Source: an uncultured Cedecea sp. (GTDB lineage: Bacteria; Pseudomonadota; Gammaproteobacteria; Enterobacterales; Enterobacteriaceae). Taken from it: a stretch of DNA of 64,000 nucleotides. Where the stretch lies: assembly GCF_947498825.1 (NCBI RefSeq), contig NZ_CANMLV010000001.1, positions 620,001 to 684,000 on the forward strand. The letters are read 5' to 3'. Under the pieces are notes generated by a model. It saw only the letters and a program-made list of their open reading frames with translations. It made no database searches and was not told the origin of the DNA. Shown here piece after piece: positions 47,675 through 58,827 of the stretch; positions within the stretch are counted from its first letter, which is position 1, and each line of letters starts with the position of its first letter. Made by a program: the position numbers and the translations under genes.

Positions 47675-48592
47675 CTAATTACTCGCTGTTTGTAAACTTT
47701 TTGCGCGTTTATAATTCAGCGCTTCCTGCGGGACCGGAGTCACTTTTCCGGTTTCAAGCCAGGTACGCAAACGGCTGGCATCGGCAAAATGCGTCTGTTT
47801 ACCAAATGCATCCAGTACCACCAGCGCCACCGGACGATTATTAATCATGGTACGCATAACCAGACAGTGACCGGCATTATTAGTGAAACCGGTTTTAGTC
47901 AGCTGAATTTTCCAGTTTTCACGAAACATCAGATGATTGGTATTACGGAAAGGCAACGAGTAAGCCGGATTACTGAACGTTGCAGTATCTTCTTTCGTGG
48001 TGCTGAGAGTCCCGAGCAGTGGGTAGGATTTTGAAGCCATCAGGAGTTTAGTCAGGTCACGGGCGGTCGAAACGTTATTGACTGATAAACCTGTCGGCTC
48101 AACAAAACGCGTCTTCGTCATACCCAGGCTTTTTGCTTTAGTATTCATCGCCCGGATAAACGCTTTGTAGCCCCCCGGGTAGTGGTGGGCAAGGCTTGCG
48201 GCAGCCCGGTTTTCTGACGACATCAACGTCAATAACATCATATCTTTGCGGCTGAGTTCGCTATTAAGGCGCACTCGGGAATAAACTCCTTTCATTTCGG
48301 GGGTCTGACTAATATCCACCTTAAGCTTTTCATTCATCGGTAATCCGGCATCAAGCACAACCATTACCGTCATCAGTTTGGTAATAGAAGCAATAGGACG
48401 TACATTATCCGGATGGCTGGAATATAAGACCTTATGGGTCTCTAAATCGATAATCATCGCGCTACCTGAAGCAATTTCTTGCTCAAGAACCGCTTTCTGG
48501 ACAGTGGCTTTAGCGGCTTCTACCTGCGAGGTAAAAGGCACAGTCATCATGAGGGCCAGACTAAGCAAAGATAAACGGATTTTTTTCGGCAT
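47675..48592 (-). CDS. pbpG: D-alanyl-D-alanine endopeptidase PbpG (PBP7)
   Basis: A 305-residue low-molecular-weight penicillin-binding protein of the S11 family, with signal peptide [26 protein letters not shown]. Active-site motifs: S69-I-T-K72, SEN (in [10 protein letters not shown]) and KTG (LTKTGFTN). It cuts DD-crosslinks in peptidoglycan. Same neighbour order as E. coli (dld-pbpG-yohC-yohD), though yohC is missing here. Confidence 0.95.
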   Translation of the reverse strand: MPKKIRLSLLSLALMMTVPFTSQVEAAKATVQKAVLEQEIASGSAMIIDLETHKVLYSSHPDNVRPIASITKLMTVMVVLDAGLPMNEKLKVDISQTPEMKGVYSRVRLNSELSRKDMMLLTLMSSENRAAASLAHHYPGGYKAFIRAMNTKAKSLGMTKTRFVEPTGLSVNNVSTARDLTKLLMASKSYPLLGTLSTTKEDTATFSNPAYSLPFRNTNHLMFRENWKIQLTKTGFTNNAGHCLVMRTMINNRPVALVVLDAFGKQTHFADASRLRTWLETGKVTPVPQEALNYKRAKSLQTASN

Positions 48593-48869
48593 GGTGACAC
48601 TTCTGTGAAAATGTTCAAAGTAACGGCCCGCGCTTGTGTATTCGCCGAAATGACGTCCCCCTGGCGGTGCGAAAGAAATAATACTCTGACAGCAAGTAAC
48701 ATCGCCAGCTAATCATTAAACCCACTTTGTAAATCAGAGGCTATTTTGTATCTCTTTGTATCTGAATAGAATATTTGCGGTAATTTTTTAATCAGTGTTG
48801 CCGCGGTGGCAGGAGGTGGGTAAGCTATAATCACGAATACTCTTTCGCTGATGGAGACTCTCTGGTTCC

Positions 48870-49433
48870 ATGGATATCAATGGACTTATTACACAGTATG
48901 GCTACCTTGCCGTTATTATCGGCAGTATTGCTGAAGGCGAAACCATCACACTTCTGGGTGGCGTGGCCGCTCATCAGGGGCTACTGACACTTCCCTTAGT
49001 GATTGCAGCAGCAGCGTTTGGCGGTATGGTGGGGGACCAGGTTCTGTTTTTTATTGGGCGCTATTTTGGTCAGTCTATTCTGGCACGCTTTCCTCGCTAT
49101 CAGGATAAAATAGAGCAAGCACAGGCACTCATACGACGTCATCCTTACTTATTTGTGATCGGCTGCCGGTTTATGTACGGTTTTCGTATTGTCGGCCCGG
49201 TCATCATTGGTGCCAGTCGGCTCACTCCTGGTATCTTTATCGCATTAAATATTATCGGAGCCATCGTCTGGGCGTCACTGTTTGTTAGCTTAGGTTATCT
49301 TGGCGGAGAAATTATTTATCCGTGGCTTGAATATTTAGACGGTCACTTAAAGTATGCCGTTTGGGTCATTATTGCTTTGGTGTTTGTGATTGCGATCCGA
49401 TTGTGGTTTAAATCACGTAACAAAAAGCGTTAA
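48870..49433 (+). CDS. yohD: DedA family membrane protein YohD
   Basis: A 187-residue DedA/SNARE-associated (VTT) protein close to E. coli YohD (192 aa). It has the family motif region GGMVGDQVLFFIGRYFG and FGxxxxxxRFxxGxR-like GCRFMYGFRIVGPV, with about five membrane segments. DedA proteins move undecaprenyl phosphate or other lipids and support membrane homeostasis; the specific role of YohD is unknown. Confidence 0.9.
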   Translation: MDINGLITQYGYLAVIIGSIAEGETITLLGGVAAHQGLLTLPLVIAAAAFGGMVGDQVLFFIGRYFGQSILARFPRYQDKIEQAQALIRRHPYLFVIGCRFMYGFRIVGPVIIGASRLTPGIFIALNIIGAIVWASLFVSLGYLGGEIIYPWLEYLDGHLKYAVWVIIALVFVIAIRLWFKSRNKKR

Positions 49434-49534
49434 TAACAGGAACGTGATGTACATAACGAGCCATGTTTTAATCTGAACTCCAGCGATGATGATAAAAAAT
49501 TGTCGACTGAAGTTCAGAGGCTCATAGTGAATCA

Positions 49535-50560
49535 TTAAAAGATAACCAGCCATCGTTCAGTAGCCCGACCTAATAAAATGAGGTCTTGATTTTTCGATAT
49601 AATATGAACGTGATCAACTGTATGTATTTTTGATTCATAGTCTGCTTCACTTGTTATATAAATGGTTGCATTATCAAATGGAGCGACATCTGGTATATAA
49701 ATATTTGGAGACCAGTTTCCGTTACAGAGCCCAATATGAATGTAACTGTTTTTTTCTAACGCCTCACTAATTTGATGCTCTGTTATTTTTTTATTATTTA
49801 TGAAATTCAGGTTTATAAAATCATTGTTTTTAGATATCTCCCTTTGCATTTTCATTGAAAGATACCCAGGGTCTGCAACATCATTGACGTTATACAGATA
49901 GTCAATGCCCCAATCATCGGCATGATATTTACCTGAAAATGGTTGTTTAAATTCTATTGATTGATTCATCGTTCTGTTCCATACATTTCCCGCAAACCAT
50001 GTACAATTCGTGACCGGAGTATATACACCTTGCTGCCCGACACCTGGAGACATATTAAAATTCTTAGCTATTTCGCTACTTTCTTCATTTAACGCGGGGA
50101 TTATTTCATTTTCAAGATAGGCAAATTGCTCTGGCATTATTTTTAAACAGAACTGATAAGCAAATCCTCGCTCTGGGCGATCGTTACTTTTATTTTTAGT
50201 AAAACCATAGCCCTCATGGTATCCATATCTATGGCTATTTTCATTAGTCACATTTTGGTTTTCAAAAACGATAATCCATGCATGCCCCAGATTCCCGCCA
50301 CCCAAAATCTGATTTAATGCTTTGACTACTGCCCTGGCTCTGGCATTTTTGTCATCAGGATAGGCAGATGCAGCCTCATCAGCAATATCACAAATAGCGT
50401 CTAAATCTGTAGGTTCAGGTTTCCGATTACAGCGTAAACAAATTTGAGGATATCCTACTGAGGGATCTCCCTGTGGCATAATATGTGATTCGTTTTTTAG
50501 ATTTGTAAGTGTTTTAGGTAAAATAAATTCATTAATATTACTCATAATTAGTGACTTCAT
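49535..50560 (-). CDS. Unrecognised protein: permuted papain/NlpC-P60-like module plus shared C-terminal domain
   Basis: A 341-residue protein I do not recognise as a named family. GGAGATTAAA precedes the ATG. It has no signal peptide or membrane helix. LGHAWIIVFE (H93) followed later by TPVTNCTWFA (C186) gives a His-before-Cys order, typical of circularly permuted papain-like or NlpC/P60-like hydrolases, though the fold is an inference. From about I259 (ITEHQISEAL) to the end it resembles the C terminus of the metallophosphoesterase at 60722-62047. The gene is markedly AT-rich, stands alone between yohD and a LysR gene, and interrupts the usual yohD-dusC neighbourhood, suggesting acquisition. 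Confidence 0.7.
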   Translation of the reverse strand: MKSLIMSNINEFILPKTLTNLKNESHIMPQGDPSVGYPQICLRCNRKPEPTDLDAICDIADEAASAYPDDKNARARAVVKALNQILGGGNLGHAWIIVFENQNVTNENSHRYGYHEGYGFTKNKSNDRPERGFAYQFCLKIMPEQFAYLENEIIPALNEESSEIAKNFNMSPGVGQQGVYTPVTNCTWFAGNVWNRTMNQSIEFKQPFSGKYHADDWGIDYLYNVNDVADPGYLSMKMQREISKNNDFINLNFINNKKITEHQISEALEKNSYIHIGLCNGNWSPNIYIPDVAPFDNATIYITSEADYESKIHTVDHVHIISKNQDLILLGRATERWLVIF

Positions 50561-51026
50561 TTTAATCTCCAGAAAAATTCATCTAATAAAAAAAGAAGAG
50601 AAATTAATTACACCGTTATATATAGCATCATTACAAAATGACAGCCGCTTGGCTATAATAATGCGTGTTTTTACATCCCGAAAAAGAAGACAGACAAACT
50701 AACGTTGAACAATGGGAAGACTGAACGTCAAACTATTATTGAGTCTAATGTTTTTAGATGCAAAAATAAAGACATCCGTCACAAAGTCAGGAAAAACATC
50801 ACTTAATTTAAATACATCAATTAATTACACAGTGAAAACAAATATATAAAAAATTAATTATATACAGAATTATAATTATTACCGATATTCTTTACTGCAA
50901 CAAAACTTACACGCAAGGAAAAGCGGACTACAGTGATTATTTGTCGAAAAAACAGAATGTGCCCTCCAGATGCTTACTGACACAAAAGAAACAGTGTAGA
51001 ATAAGGGGCATCAAGCAGGAGCATAA
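50561..51026. other. AT-rich intergenic region
   Basis: About 466 bp between divergent genes, strongly AT-rich. No gene, repeat copy or clear operator found. Presumably it contains both promoters. Confidence 0.5.
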
Positions 51027-51959
51027 ATGACCATTAAAGAACATGATTTTCGTAAAATTGATTTAAATTTGCTGATTGCATTTACAGTGCTGTTTCGTGA
51101 ACAGAGTGTCTCCTTGGCTGCAGATAAATTGCACCTTGGGCAGCCTGCCGTCAGTGGGGCGTTAGCACGCCTGCGAGAAATGTTCGACGATCCGTTATTT
51201 ATTCGTAGTGGCCACCGTATGCAACCGACCGCTCGAGCCTGCGAACTACACCGTGAATTAATGCCTCTGCTTGAACAGCTACAAAGCACTTTATTTCAGT
51301 CCAGTGAATTCAGTCCAGGATCGACAACCACCAGCATTACGCTTGGGATGAGCGACTGGCTGGAAATGTGGCTAATGCCAACGTTACTGCCCGCACTCAA
51401 ACAAACCGCTCCCGGTCTGCATATCCATGTGGTCACCAGTACACCGCTGACCGATATGCAACAACTGGAAGGGGGAGAACTGGATATGGCTCTCAGTGTT
51501 ACGCAGCACAGTGCTCGCTGGCTTGAGAAAAAACATCTCATCAATATGCCCTATCAAGTACTCTGGGATCCGCAACACGTCCATGTCACCTCGCCATTAA
51601 CCCTTGAAGATTATGTCGCCTGGCCGCATATTCAGCTCAGCAACCGGGAGGCAACCAGCAGTCTGTTAGACCGAACACTGGACAAACAAGGCAAAACTCG
51701 CCAGATCGATTACACCACCGCCCACTTTGCTTCCCTCCCGGGCTTAGTACAACAAATGCCGCTGATGGCTACGCTTCCCTCGGCATTAGCGAGTCAATGG
51801 CAGCAACGCTATGCCCTGCAAAGCAGCCCACTGCCACTTGATATTCCGGAACTGGAAGTCGCTTTACTCTGGCATCAGCGCCACAATAGTGATACTCCCC
51901 TGATGTGGCTGGCTGAGACTATTCAGCAGCTGGTTTCAGCGACGGCAGTATCGTTATAA
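51027..51959 (+). CDS. LysR-family transcriptional regulator
   Basis: A 310-residue LysR-type regulator: N-terminal winged helix (about 12-70, [35 protein letters not shown]) and an effector domain (about 98-300). Within the family it resembles the NodD/YbeF-like branch by its [19 protein letters not shown] stretch. GGAG lies upstream of the ATG. Its target is unknown; the adjacent, divergent peptidase-like gene is one possibility by position. Its TAA stop is shared, within TTATAA, with that of convergent dusC. Confidence 0.88.
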   Translation: MTIKEHDFRKIDLNLLIAFTVLFREQSVSLAADKLHLGQPAVSGALARLREMFDDPLFIRSGHRMQPTARACELHRELMPLLEQLQSTLFQSSEFSPGSTTTSITLGMSDWLEMWLMPTLLPALKQTAPGLHIHVVTSTPLTDMQQLEGGELDMALSVTQHSARWLEKKHLINMPYQVLWDPQHVHVTSPLTLEDYVAWPHIQLSNREATSSLLDRTLDKQGKTRQIDYTTAHFASLPGLVQQMPLMATLPSALASQWQQRYALQSSPLPLDIPELEVALLWHQRHNSDTPLMWLAETIQQLVSATAVSL

Positions 51960-52886
51960 CTTTCCAATAACCTGAGCAATATCAGCGGCGCGTTTGAGTG
52001 TTCTAATTTCGCCAAATAACTCAGTCGCTTCGCTATACTCTTTACGCAAATAGCCTAGCCACTGTTTGATACGTGCCACATGATACATACCTGTATCGCC
52101 CTGCTTTTCTAAGTGCACATACTTTTGCAGTAATTTCACGACCTCCGGCCACGGCATAGGGGGTTCATGGTATTTTATTACCCGGCTTAAATTTGGAACG
52201 TTAAGCGCGCCCCGGCCAATCATCACTGAATCGCAACCGGTCGCTGCCATACAGTCCTGGGCACTTTGCCAGTCCCATATTTCACCGTTCGCCACGACAG
52301 GAATCGACAAGCGTTGGCGAATATCACCGATCGCTGCCCAGTTGATTCGCTCTGCTTTATATCCGTCTTCCTTAGTACGCCCGTGGACAACCAGCTCGCT
52401 GGCTCCCGCCTGTTGTACAGCATCGGCGATTTCAAATTGACGCGCCCCGCTGTCCCAGCCAAGCCGAATTTTGACCGTCACCGGTAACTCCGCCGGTACT
52501 GCGGCACGCATAGCTTTGGCTCCCTGATAAATCAGTTCCGGATCTTTAAGCAGAGTCGCACCACCACCACTACCATTGACCAGTTTTGACGGACAACCAC
52601 AATTTAAGTCAACGCCCCAGGATCCCAGTTCCACAGCACGTGCAGCATTCTCTGCCAGCCATTGGGGATGTTGCCCCAATAGTTGAACACGTACCAGGGT
52701 TCCGGAAGGTGTCCGGCTGGCATGATGAAGTTCAGGACATAATTTCAGAAAGGATTTCGCAGGCAAAAGTTGATCAACGACGCGTAAAAATTCGGTAATA
52801 CAGAGGTCATAATCATTCACCTCCGTCAACAATTCCCGCACCAGCGAGTCAAGAACACCTTCCATTGGCGCCAGCAGTACACGCAT
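51954..52886 (-). CDS. dusC: tRNA-dihydrouridine(16) synthase DusC
   Basis: A 310-residue FMN-dependent tRNA dihydrouridine synthase (E. coli 315 aa) specific for U16. TIM barrel with catalytic C98 in [11 protein letters not shown] and FMN-site motifs [11 protein letters not shown] and ANGEIWDW. It overlaps the LysR gene end by six bases. Confidence 0.95.
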   Translation of the reverse strand: MRVLLAPMEGVLDSLVRELLTEVNDYDLCITEFLRVVDQLLPAKSFLKLCPELHHASRTPSGTLVRVQLLGQHPQWLAENAARAVELGSWGVDLNCGCPSKLVNGSGGGATLLKDPELIYQGAKAMRAAVPAELPVTVKIRLGWDSGARQFEIADAVQQAGASELVVHGRTKEDGYKAERINWAAIGDIRQRLSIPVVANGEIWDWQSAQDCMAATGCDSVMIGRGALNVPNLSRVIKYHEPPMPWPEVVKLLQKYVHLEKQGDTGMYHVARIKQWLGYLRKEYSEATELFGEIRTLKRAADIAQVIGKL

Positions 52887-52984
52887 GAATTTATTCCAGA
52901 AAAGAAGAGCCTGAAAGGCTCCTGAGGATAATAATAAACCTTAGGTTATCTCTGAATAAACAGAGGCTACCTAATAAAAACCAA

Positions 52985-53062
52985 GAAAATCAATTTATTG
53001 ATTTTCATCTGCTAACCACAAAAAAGGAAAAGACACGTTTTATCCTTCTTTGTGGTTAGCAG
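52985..53062. other. Two strong consecutive hairpins between dusC and rhlE
   Basis: First a 22-bp palindrome (GAAAATCAAT-TT-ATTGATTTTC, 52985-53006), then an inverted repeat with 14-bp arms (CTGCTAACCACAAA, 53009-53022, and complement 53049-53062) whose inner part (AGGAAAA...TCCTTC) can extend the stem. Smaller GC hairpins flank it (GAGCCT/AGGCTC near 52905; GGAGCC/GGCTCC near 53068). It lies between the rhlE stop and the dusC start, so it likely ends rhlE transcription, but it is more structured than a usual terminator. Confidence 0.65.
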
Positions 53063-53112
53063 TCAGAGGAGCCAGAGAGGCTCCCCTGAATAATGGTAAA
53101 ACTTATTTTATA

Positions 53113-54483
53113 TCAAGCAGAAGCAGGTTTGCGAGGTGCGCGACGACGTGTGTTGCCCCCTGCAGGTTTTGCTCCGCCGTCGCTCTGGTTACTACGGCGC
53201 GGGGCATGCTGACGCTCTGACCCCGTATTGCCATTAGCGCTACGACGAGGTTGTCCGCCTTGAGGGCCTCCGCGTCCACCCTGACCACGACCGCCACCAC
53301 CACGTTGCTGACGGCCATTGACGATAGGTTCGGCCGCAATAGACGGGTCAACATCATAACCAGGCAAAGCCATGCGTGGAATTTCGCGCTTCAATAAACG
53401 TTCGATATCACGCAGTAATTTGTGCTCATCGACACAGACTAAAGAGAGTGCCTCACCTGTCGCTGCCGCACGTCCGGTACGGCCGATACGGTGCACATAG
53501 TCTTCTGGCACATTCGGCAGCTCATAGTTAACGACATGAGGTAGCTCTTCAATGTCCAGACCACGAGCCGCAATATCGGTTGCCACGAGCACACGGATAG
53601 CGCCATTTTTAAAATCCGCAAGAGCACGGGTACGTGCCCCCTGGCTCTTATTACCGTGAATAGCGGCTGCAGTAATACCATCATGCTTCAACTGCTCAAC
53701 CAGATGGTTAGCGCCATGTTTGGTTCGGGTAAAGACCAGCACTTGCTGCCAGTTGCCTGTACCAATCATCTGTGATAACAGTTCCCGCTTACGCTTTTTA
53801 TCAACAAAATGCACATGCTGGGTAATTTGCTCAGAGGCCGTGTTACGACGGGCAACTTCAACTTCTTCCGGGTTGTGTAGCAGTTTCTCTGCCAGAGACT
53901 TGATCTCATCAGAGAAGGTTGCCGAAAACAGTAAGTTCTGACGGCGAGCCGGTAGTTTTGCCAGCACACGGCGGATATCGTGAATAAAGCCCATATCGAG
54001 CATACGGTCAGCTTCATCCAGTACCAGAATCTCAACGCTGTCGAGTTTTACGGCGTTCTGATGTTCAAGATCCAGTAAACGACCCGGAGTCGCGACCAGC
54101 ACATCAACCCCACCACGTAGCTTCATCATTTGTGGATTAATACTCACACCCCCGAAGACCACCAGTGAGCGAATATTTAAATACTGACTGTATTCACGCA
54201 CGTTCTCACCCACTTGAGCCGCCAGCTCACGCGTCGGAGTGAGGATCAGAGCACGCACCGGACGGCGTCCCTTCTGTTGCGGCGTGCTATCCAGCAGGCG
54301 CTGCAATAACGGAAGTGTAAAACCTGCCGTTTTACCCGTACCCGTTTGAGCACTGGCCATCAAATCACGACCTGCCAATACCACCGGAATTGCCTGACGT
54401 TGAATTGGCGTAGGCTCGTTATAGCCCTGCTCTTTCACGGCACGCAAAATATCGGCATTCAGGCCGAGAGAATCAAAAGACAT
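53113..54483 (-). CDS. rhlE: ATP-dependent RNA helicase RhlE
   Basis: A 456-residue DEAD-box helicase (E. coli 454). Q motif [10 protein letters not shown], Walker A AQTGTGKT (about 45-52), DEAD in [17 protein letters not shown] in LFSATF, and HRIGRTGRA. The C terminus after about 375 is a low-complexity Arg/Gly-rich tail that binds RNA. It acts in ribosome assembly and RNA turnover. Start follows CTGGAGTTCCT. Confidence 0.97.
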   Translation of the reverse strand: MSFDSLGLNADILRAVKEQGYNEPTPIQRQAIPVVLAGRDLMASAQTGTGKTAGFTLPLLQRLLDSTPQQKGRRPVRALILTPTRELAAQVGENVREYSQYLNIRSLVVFGGVSINPQMMKLRGGVDVLVATPGRLLDLEHQNAVKLDSVEILVLDEADRMLDMGFIHDIRRVLAKLPARRQNLLFSATFSDEIKSLAEKLLHNPEEVEVARRNTASEQITQHVHFVDKKRKRELLSQMIGTGNWQQVLVFTRTKHGANHLVEQLKHDGITAAAIHGNKSQGARTRALADFKNGAIRVLVATDIAARGLDIEELPHVVNYELPNVPEDYVHRIGRTGRAAATGEALSLVCVDEHKLLRDIERLLKREIPRMALPGYDVDPSIAAEPIVNGRQQRGGGGRGQGGRGGPQGGQPRRSANGNTGSERQHAPRRSNQSDGGAKPAGGNTRRRAPRKPASA

Positions 54484-54950
54484 AGGAACTCCAGAACCGC
54501 CCTGACCGCTTATACGGTGTAGTTTCCAGGGGGAACATCAAGCACCAGCTTTACGCTGGCGAAAGAAAGGGACACAAACCACGGTGCCGACTGCGGGCAG
54601 CATAACATTTTTTGTGATCTTCCGCATATATTCTCATCCCATTATTGTCAGCAAAAGAAGCATTAAATGGATTGGACAGACATCATAAATAAACTTACGC
54701 TTAATGAATCAATTTCTTGATTTTTAATAAGTCGCCATAAAAAAGATAGCGGCATATTTAACCTCTTATACCGTGCTAAACGTTCTTATAGGACATCTCG
54801 TGACGCACTGAATACAGTAGAAATAATCAACGATAAACTATCGATGCCAAACAATACGGAACAAATCGCTCTTTAACGATGAATCACGTATGACTTCTGA
54901 GGTATCAGCCAAAAAAGACTTCAGTTATCGCTCTGCTCAAGGAAGCTGTG
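54484..54950. other. Region between rhlE and ybhG lacking cecR
   Basis: 467 bp between divergent rhlE and ybhG. In E. coli the TetR-family gene cecR (ybhH) occupies this place and represses rhlE and ybhGFSR. No TetR frame or remnant is seen. The stretch is AT-rich with no recognisable operator. Confidence 0.6.
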
Positions 54951-55958
54951 ATGAACAGTAAAAAAATGCTTGTTGCCATTATCGTTATAGTCATTATTCT
55001 GGCAGCCGTTTTTGGCGGCTGGAAAATGTATCAGAGCCAGCAAACATCTCATCTCACTCTGTACGGTAATGTTGATATTCGTAGCGTCAATACGAGTTTT
55101 CGGGTTACGGGACGTCTGGCTGCCCTGAATGTCGATGAAGGCGATATTATCAAGTCAGGTGAGCCTTTAGGGCTGCTGGATGATGCCCCGTTTCAGATTG
55201 CCGTTCATCAGGCACAAGCCAATGTTGATGCTGCTCAGGCACAATATGACTTGATTATTGCAGGTTATCGTGACGAAGAAATTGCTCAAGTTGCAGCCCA
55301 GGTCGATAGCGCCCAATCTGCATATGACTACGCGCAAAGCTTTTATCAGCGTCAACAAGCTATGTGGGCAACACATGCAGTATCTGCCAATGATTTACAG
55401 AATGCACGCGTCGCCAGTGAACAAGCCCGAGCCACATTAGCGGCCGCAAAAGATAAACTACATCAGTACCGCAGCGGTAATCGACCGCAAGAAATCGCCC
55501 AGGCCCAGGCTGCTCTTCAACAGGCTAAAGCTCAACTGGCACAGGCCCAGCTTAATTTACAAGATACAACACTACTTGCCCCCTCTGATGGCACTATTCT
55601 GGTTCGCAGCGTTGAGCCTGGCACCCTACTGAATGCGGGTAACACTGTTCTGACTGTGGCTCTGACGCGTCCGGTATGGATACGCGCTTATGTAAATGAA
55701 GCCAGTCTTGGCCAAGTACAACCCGGTCGAGAGGTACTTATCTATACCGATAGTCGTCCTGATAAACCCTATCGAGGCAAAGTCGGTTTTGTTTCACCTA
55801 CCGCTGAATTTACGCCAAAAACGGTGGAAACGCCGGACTTGCGTACTGACCTGGTGTATCGTCTGCGCATCATTGTCACGGATGCCGATGATATTTTACG
55901 TCAGGGTATGCCCGTGACCTTAACCTTTGACGATGGTGCTTCCCATGGTCAGCACTGA
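54951..55958 (+). CDS. ybhG: HlyD-family membrane fusion protein YbhG
   Basis: A 335-residue periplasmic adaptor with an N-terminal signal anchor (about 6-24: [21 protein letters not shown]), a lipoyl/barrel-sandwich part and a very long coiled-coil hairpin full of A/Q heptads (about 75-200). The ATG at 54951 follows AAGGAAG. It is the adaptor of the YbhFSR ABC exporter in E. coli, which affects sensitivity to cefoperazone, chloramphenicol and cations. First gene of ybhGFSR. Confidence 0.93.
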   Translation: MNSKKMLVAIIVIVIILAAVFGGWKMYQSQQTSHLTLYGNVDIRSVNTSFRVTGRLAALNVDEGDIIKSGEPLGLLDDAPFQIAVHQAQANVDAAQAQYDLIIAGYRDEEIAQVAAQVDSAQSAYDYAQSFYQRQQAMWATHAVSANDLQNARVASEQARATLAAAKDKLHQYRSGNRPQEIAQAQAALQQAKAQLAQAQLNLQDTTLLAPSDGTILVRSVEPGTLLNAGNTVLTVALTRPVWIRAYVNEASLGQVQPGREVLIYTDSRPDKPYRGKVGFVSPTAEFTPKTVETPDLRTDLVYRLRIIVTDADDILRQGMPVTLTFDDGASHGQH

Positions 55959-57693
55959 CAGGCTGATTCGTTTGCAGAGGGTGGTCAAAAATTTCCCCTC
56001 ACTTGAGCATCCCGCGGTTTACAGTCTCGACTGTGAAATTAATGCCGGAGGTGTTACCGGGCTGGTAGGACCGGACGGTGCAGGAAAAACCACGTTAATG
56101 CGCATGCTGGCCGGTTTACTCGCCCCCTCTTCCGGTGAGATAGCCGTTGCCGGTTTCGATCCCATAAAAAACGATCGCGCCCTGCACGCTATTCTTGGTT
56201 ATATGCCACAAAAGTTTGGTCTCTATGAAGACCTGACTGTGATGGAAAACCTGACGCTGTACGCAGAATTACGCGATGTCGCAGATGAGGTCCGGGAAGC
56301 AACCTTTCAGCGACTGCTAAAATTTACCTCACTGAAACCCTTTACAGAACGGCTGGCAGGCAAGTTGTCCGGCGGAATGAAACAGAAACTCGGTCTGGCC
56401 TGTACCCTGGTGGGACAACCTAAAGTCCTGCTACTTGATGAGCCTGGCGTAGGCGTGGATCCCATCTCCCGACGCGAATTATGGCAAATGGTGCACGAAC
56501 TGGCCGATGAAGGCATGCTTATTCTGTGGAGTACTTCTTATCTTGACGAAGCGGAACAGTGCCGGGAAATTCTCTTAATGAATGGCGGTAAACTACTTTA
56601 CCAGGGCGCGCCACAGGAGCTGACTCAGAAAGTGACTGGTCGGTCATTACTGGTCAGCCATCCCGCTGAAAATAATCGTCAATTGATGCAGCGTTTACTG
56701 AAACTGGATCAAGTTTCGGATGCCGTGATTCAAGGTCATGCGGTACGTTTAATGCTGGCCAAAAATACCGCCATTGACACATTTTCTCACGCTATTGATT
56801 TACCCGGATTGCATATCACTGAAACAACGCCACGCTTTGAAGATGCCTTTATCGATTTACTCGGGGGGATGGCACTTGTCGAGTCCGCACTGGGGAATAT
56901 GCTACGCCCCCTGCCACACAACCCTGATGAAACAGTAATTGAAGCCAGAACGCTGAGCAAAAAATTTGGTGATTTTACCGCCACCGATCGTGTCTCTTTT
57001 GCCGTTAAGCGAGGGGAGATCTTTGGTTTGTTGGGGCCTAATGGTGCGGGTAAATCGACAACCTTTAAAATGATGTGCGGATTAATGGTACCCAGCTCAG
57101 GGGATGCGCAAGTACTGGGAATGGACTTAAAAAAAAGCTCCGGAAAAGCACGTCAACATCTGGGCTATATGGCGCAAAAATTTTCCCTGTACGGTAATTT
57201 AACCGTAATGCAAAACCTGCGTTTTTTTTCAGGTATCTATGGCCTTCGTGGTAAAAAACAGACTGCGCAAATTGAGAATATGTGTAAGGCCTTTGCCTTA
57301 CATGACATAGTCAATAGCGTCACAGATTCTCTGCCTCTGGGATTTAAACAGCGTCTGGCTCTTGCTTGTTCGATGATGCATGAACCCGATATTCTGTTTC
57401 TTGATGAACCTACATCAGGAGTCGACCCTGTTACCCGCCGTGAATTCTGGCTGCATATTAATAGTATGGTGAACAAAGGCGTTACCGTAATGGTGACGAC
57501 TCACTTTATGGATGAGGCCGAGTATTGCGATCGTATTGGTCTGGTTTATCACGGTAAGCTGATCGCGACCGGCACTCCAGATGCGCTGAAACATCAGATT
57601 GCAGACAGGATAACCCCCGATCCGACGATGGAACAGGTATTTATCGGGCTTATCGATCAGTGGGATAAGGAGCACAGCCGTGAGCCATCATAA
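55945..57693 (+). CDS. ybhF: ABC exporter double ATP-binding protein YbhF
   Basis: A protein with two ABC domains in tandem (about 582 residues). Walker A motifs GPDGAGKTT (first half) and GPNGAGKST (second half); signatures LSGGMKQK and, degenerate, LPLGFKQR; Walker [12 protein letters not shown] and [11 protein letters not shown]. The start was placed at ATG 55945 by alignment with E. coli YbhF (578 aa), overlapping the ybhG end by 14 bases; ATGs at 55927 and 55933 are alternatives. It drives YbhS/YbhR. Confidence 0.94.
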   Translation: MVSTDRLIRLQRVVKNFPSLEHPAVYSLDCEINAGGVTGLVGPDGAGKTTLMRMLAGLLAPSSGEIAVAGFDPIKNDRALHAILGYMPQKFGLYEDLTVMENLTLYAELRDVADEVREATFQRLLKFTSLKPFTERLAGKLSGGMKQKLGLACTLVGQPKVLLLDEPGVGVDPISRRELWQMVHELADEGMLILWSTSYLDEAEQCREILLMNGGKLLYQGAPQELTQKVTGRSLLVSHPAENNRQLMQRLLKLDQVSDAVIQGHAVRLMLAKNTAIDTFSHAIDLPGLHITETTPRFEDAFIDLLGGMALVESALGNMLRPLPHNPDETVIEARTLSKKFGDFTATDRVSFAVKRGEIFGLLGPNGAGKSTTFKMMCGLMVPSSGDAQVLGMDLKKSSGKARQHLGYMAQKFSLYGNLTVMQNLRFFSGIYGLRGKKQTAQIENMCKAFALHDIVNSVTDSLPLGFKQRLALACSMMHEPDILFLDEPTSGVDPVTRREFWLHINSMVNKGVTVMVTTHFMDEAEYCDRIGLVYHGKLIATGTPDALKHQIADRITPDPTMEQVFIGLIDQWDKEHSREPS

Positions 57694-58819
57694 TCCTCTG
57701 CTATCATGGCGGCGGGTCCGTGCGCTTTGCATCAAAGAGACCCGACAGATCATTCGTGACCCGAGCAGTTGGCTGATTGCTGTCGTGATCCCTCTACTTC
57801 TGCTGTTTATCTTCAGCTATGGTATTAATCTTGATTCCAGCCGCCTGCATGTTGGCGTGCTGGTAGAACAACAAAATGGCGATGCCTTTGATTTTACCCA
57901 TACCATCAGCGCTTCGCCGTTTATTCAACCCACTATCAGTGATAATCGTCAGCAACTGACTCAGCTAATGCAAGCCGGAAAAATCCGTGGCCTTGTGGTT
58001 ATTCCTCCTGACTTTAATCAGAAAATGGCGCGTCCGGGCGATACCGCCCCTATCCAGATAATCACCGATGGAAGCGAACCCAATACCGCTAACTTTATTC
58101 AAGGTTATATGGAGGGGATCTGGCAAATCTGGTTGCAACAACGCGCAGAAAACAGAGGAGAAGTCTTTGAGCCTCTTATTGAGGTACAAACTCGCTACTG
58201 GTTTAATCCTGCCGCGATCAGCCGCCATTTTATTATACCCGGCGCCATCACGATTATTATGACGGTTATCGGCGCTATTTTAACTTCACTGGTTATCGCC
58301 CGGGAATGGGAACGTGGAACGATGGAAGCCCTGCTTTCCACACAGATAACCCGTACCGAGTTATTACTGTGTAAATTACTGCCTTACTTCGTCCTGGGTA
58401 TGCTGGCGATGACGCTGTGTATGGTCGTCACCGTATTTATTCTTGATGTTCCCTGGCGCGGATCGCTGTTATTACTGTTTGTCATCAGTAGTCTGTTTTT
58501 ACTCAGCACCCTGGGAATGGGGCTGTTAATTTCAACCCTGACACGTAACCAATTTAATGCTGCCCAAGTCGCGCTAAATGCGGCTTTCTTGCCTGCCATT
58601 ATGCTATCGGGTTTTATTTTTCAGATAGACAGTATGCCCGCTATTATTCGCGCAGTAACCTATATTATTCCTGCCCGTTATTTTGTCAGTACCTTACAGA
58701 GTCTGTTTCTGGCCGGAAATATCGTCTCAATAATGCTGGTGAATACTCTGTTCCTGATGGCTGCCGCAGTGCTATTTATCGGCCTGACAGCTTTAATCAC
58801 TAAGCGTCGGCTCGAGTAG
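57680..58819 (+). CDS. ybhS: ABC exporter permease YbhS
   Basis: A 379-residue ABC-2 type permease (E. coli 377) with an N-terminal helix (about 32-52), a large extracytoplasmic domain and five C-terminal helices; [22 protein letters not shown] is the typical coupling region. The GTG start (GTG AGC CAT) has AAGGAG eight bases upstream and overlaps the ybhF end by 14 bases. Confidence 0.95.
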   Translation: MSHHNPLLSWRRVRALCIKETRQIIRDPSSWLIAVVIPLLLLFIFSYGINLDSSRLHVGVLVEQQNGDAFDFTHTISASPFIQPTISDNRQQLTQLMQAGKIRGLVVIPPDFNQKMARPGDTAPIQIITDGSEPNTANFIQGYMEGIWQIWLQQRAENRGEVFEPLIEVQTRYWFNPAAISRHFIIPGAITIIMTVIGAILTSLVIAREWERGTMEALLSTQITRTELLLCKLLPYFVLGMLAMTLCMVVTVFILDVPWRGSLLLLFVISSLFLLSTLGMGLLISTLTRNQFNAAQVALNAAFLPAIMLSGFIFQIDSMPAIIRAVTYIIPARYFVSTLQSLFLAGNIVSIMLVNTLFLMAAAVLFIGLTALITKRRLE

Positions 58820-58827
58820 GAGAAGAG

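Noticed and set aside
54668-54721. Short ORF MDWTDIINKLTLNESIS between rhlE and ybhG, considered as a cecR remnant
   Set aside because: No similarity to CecR and no ribosome-binding site.
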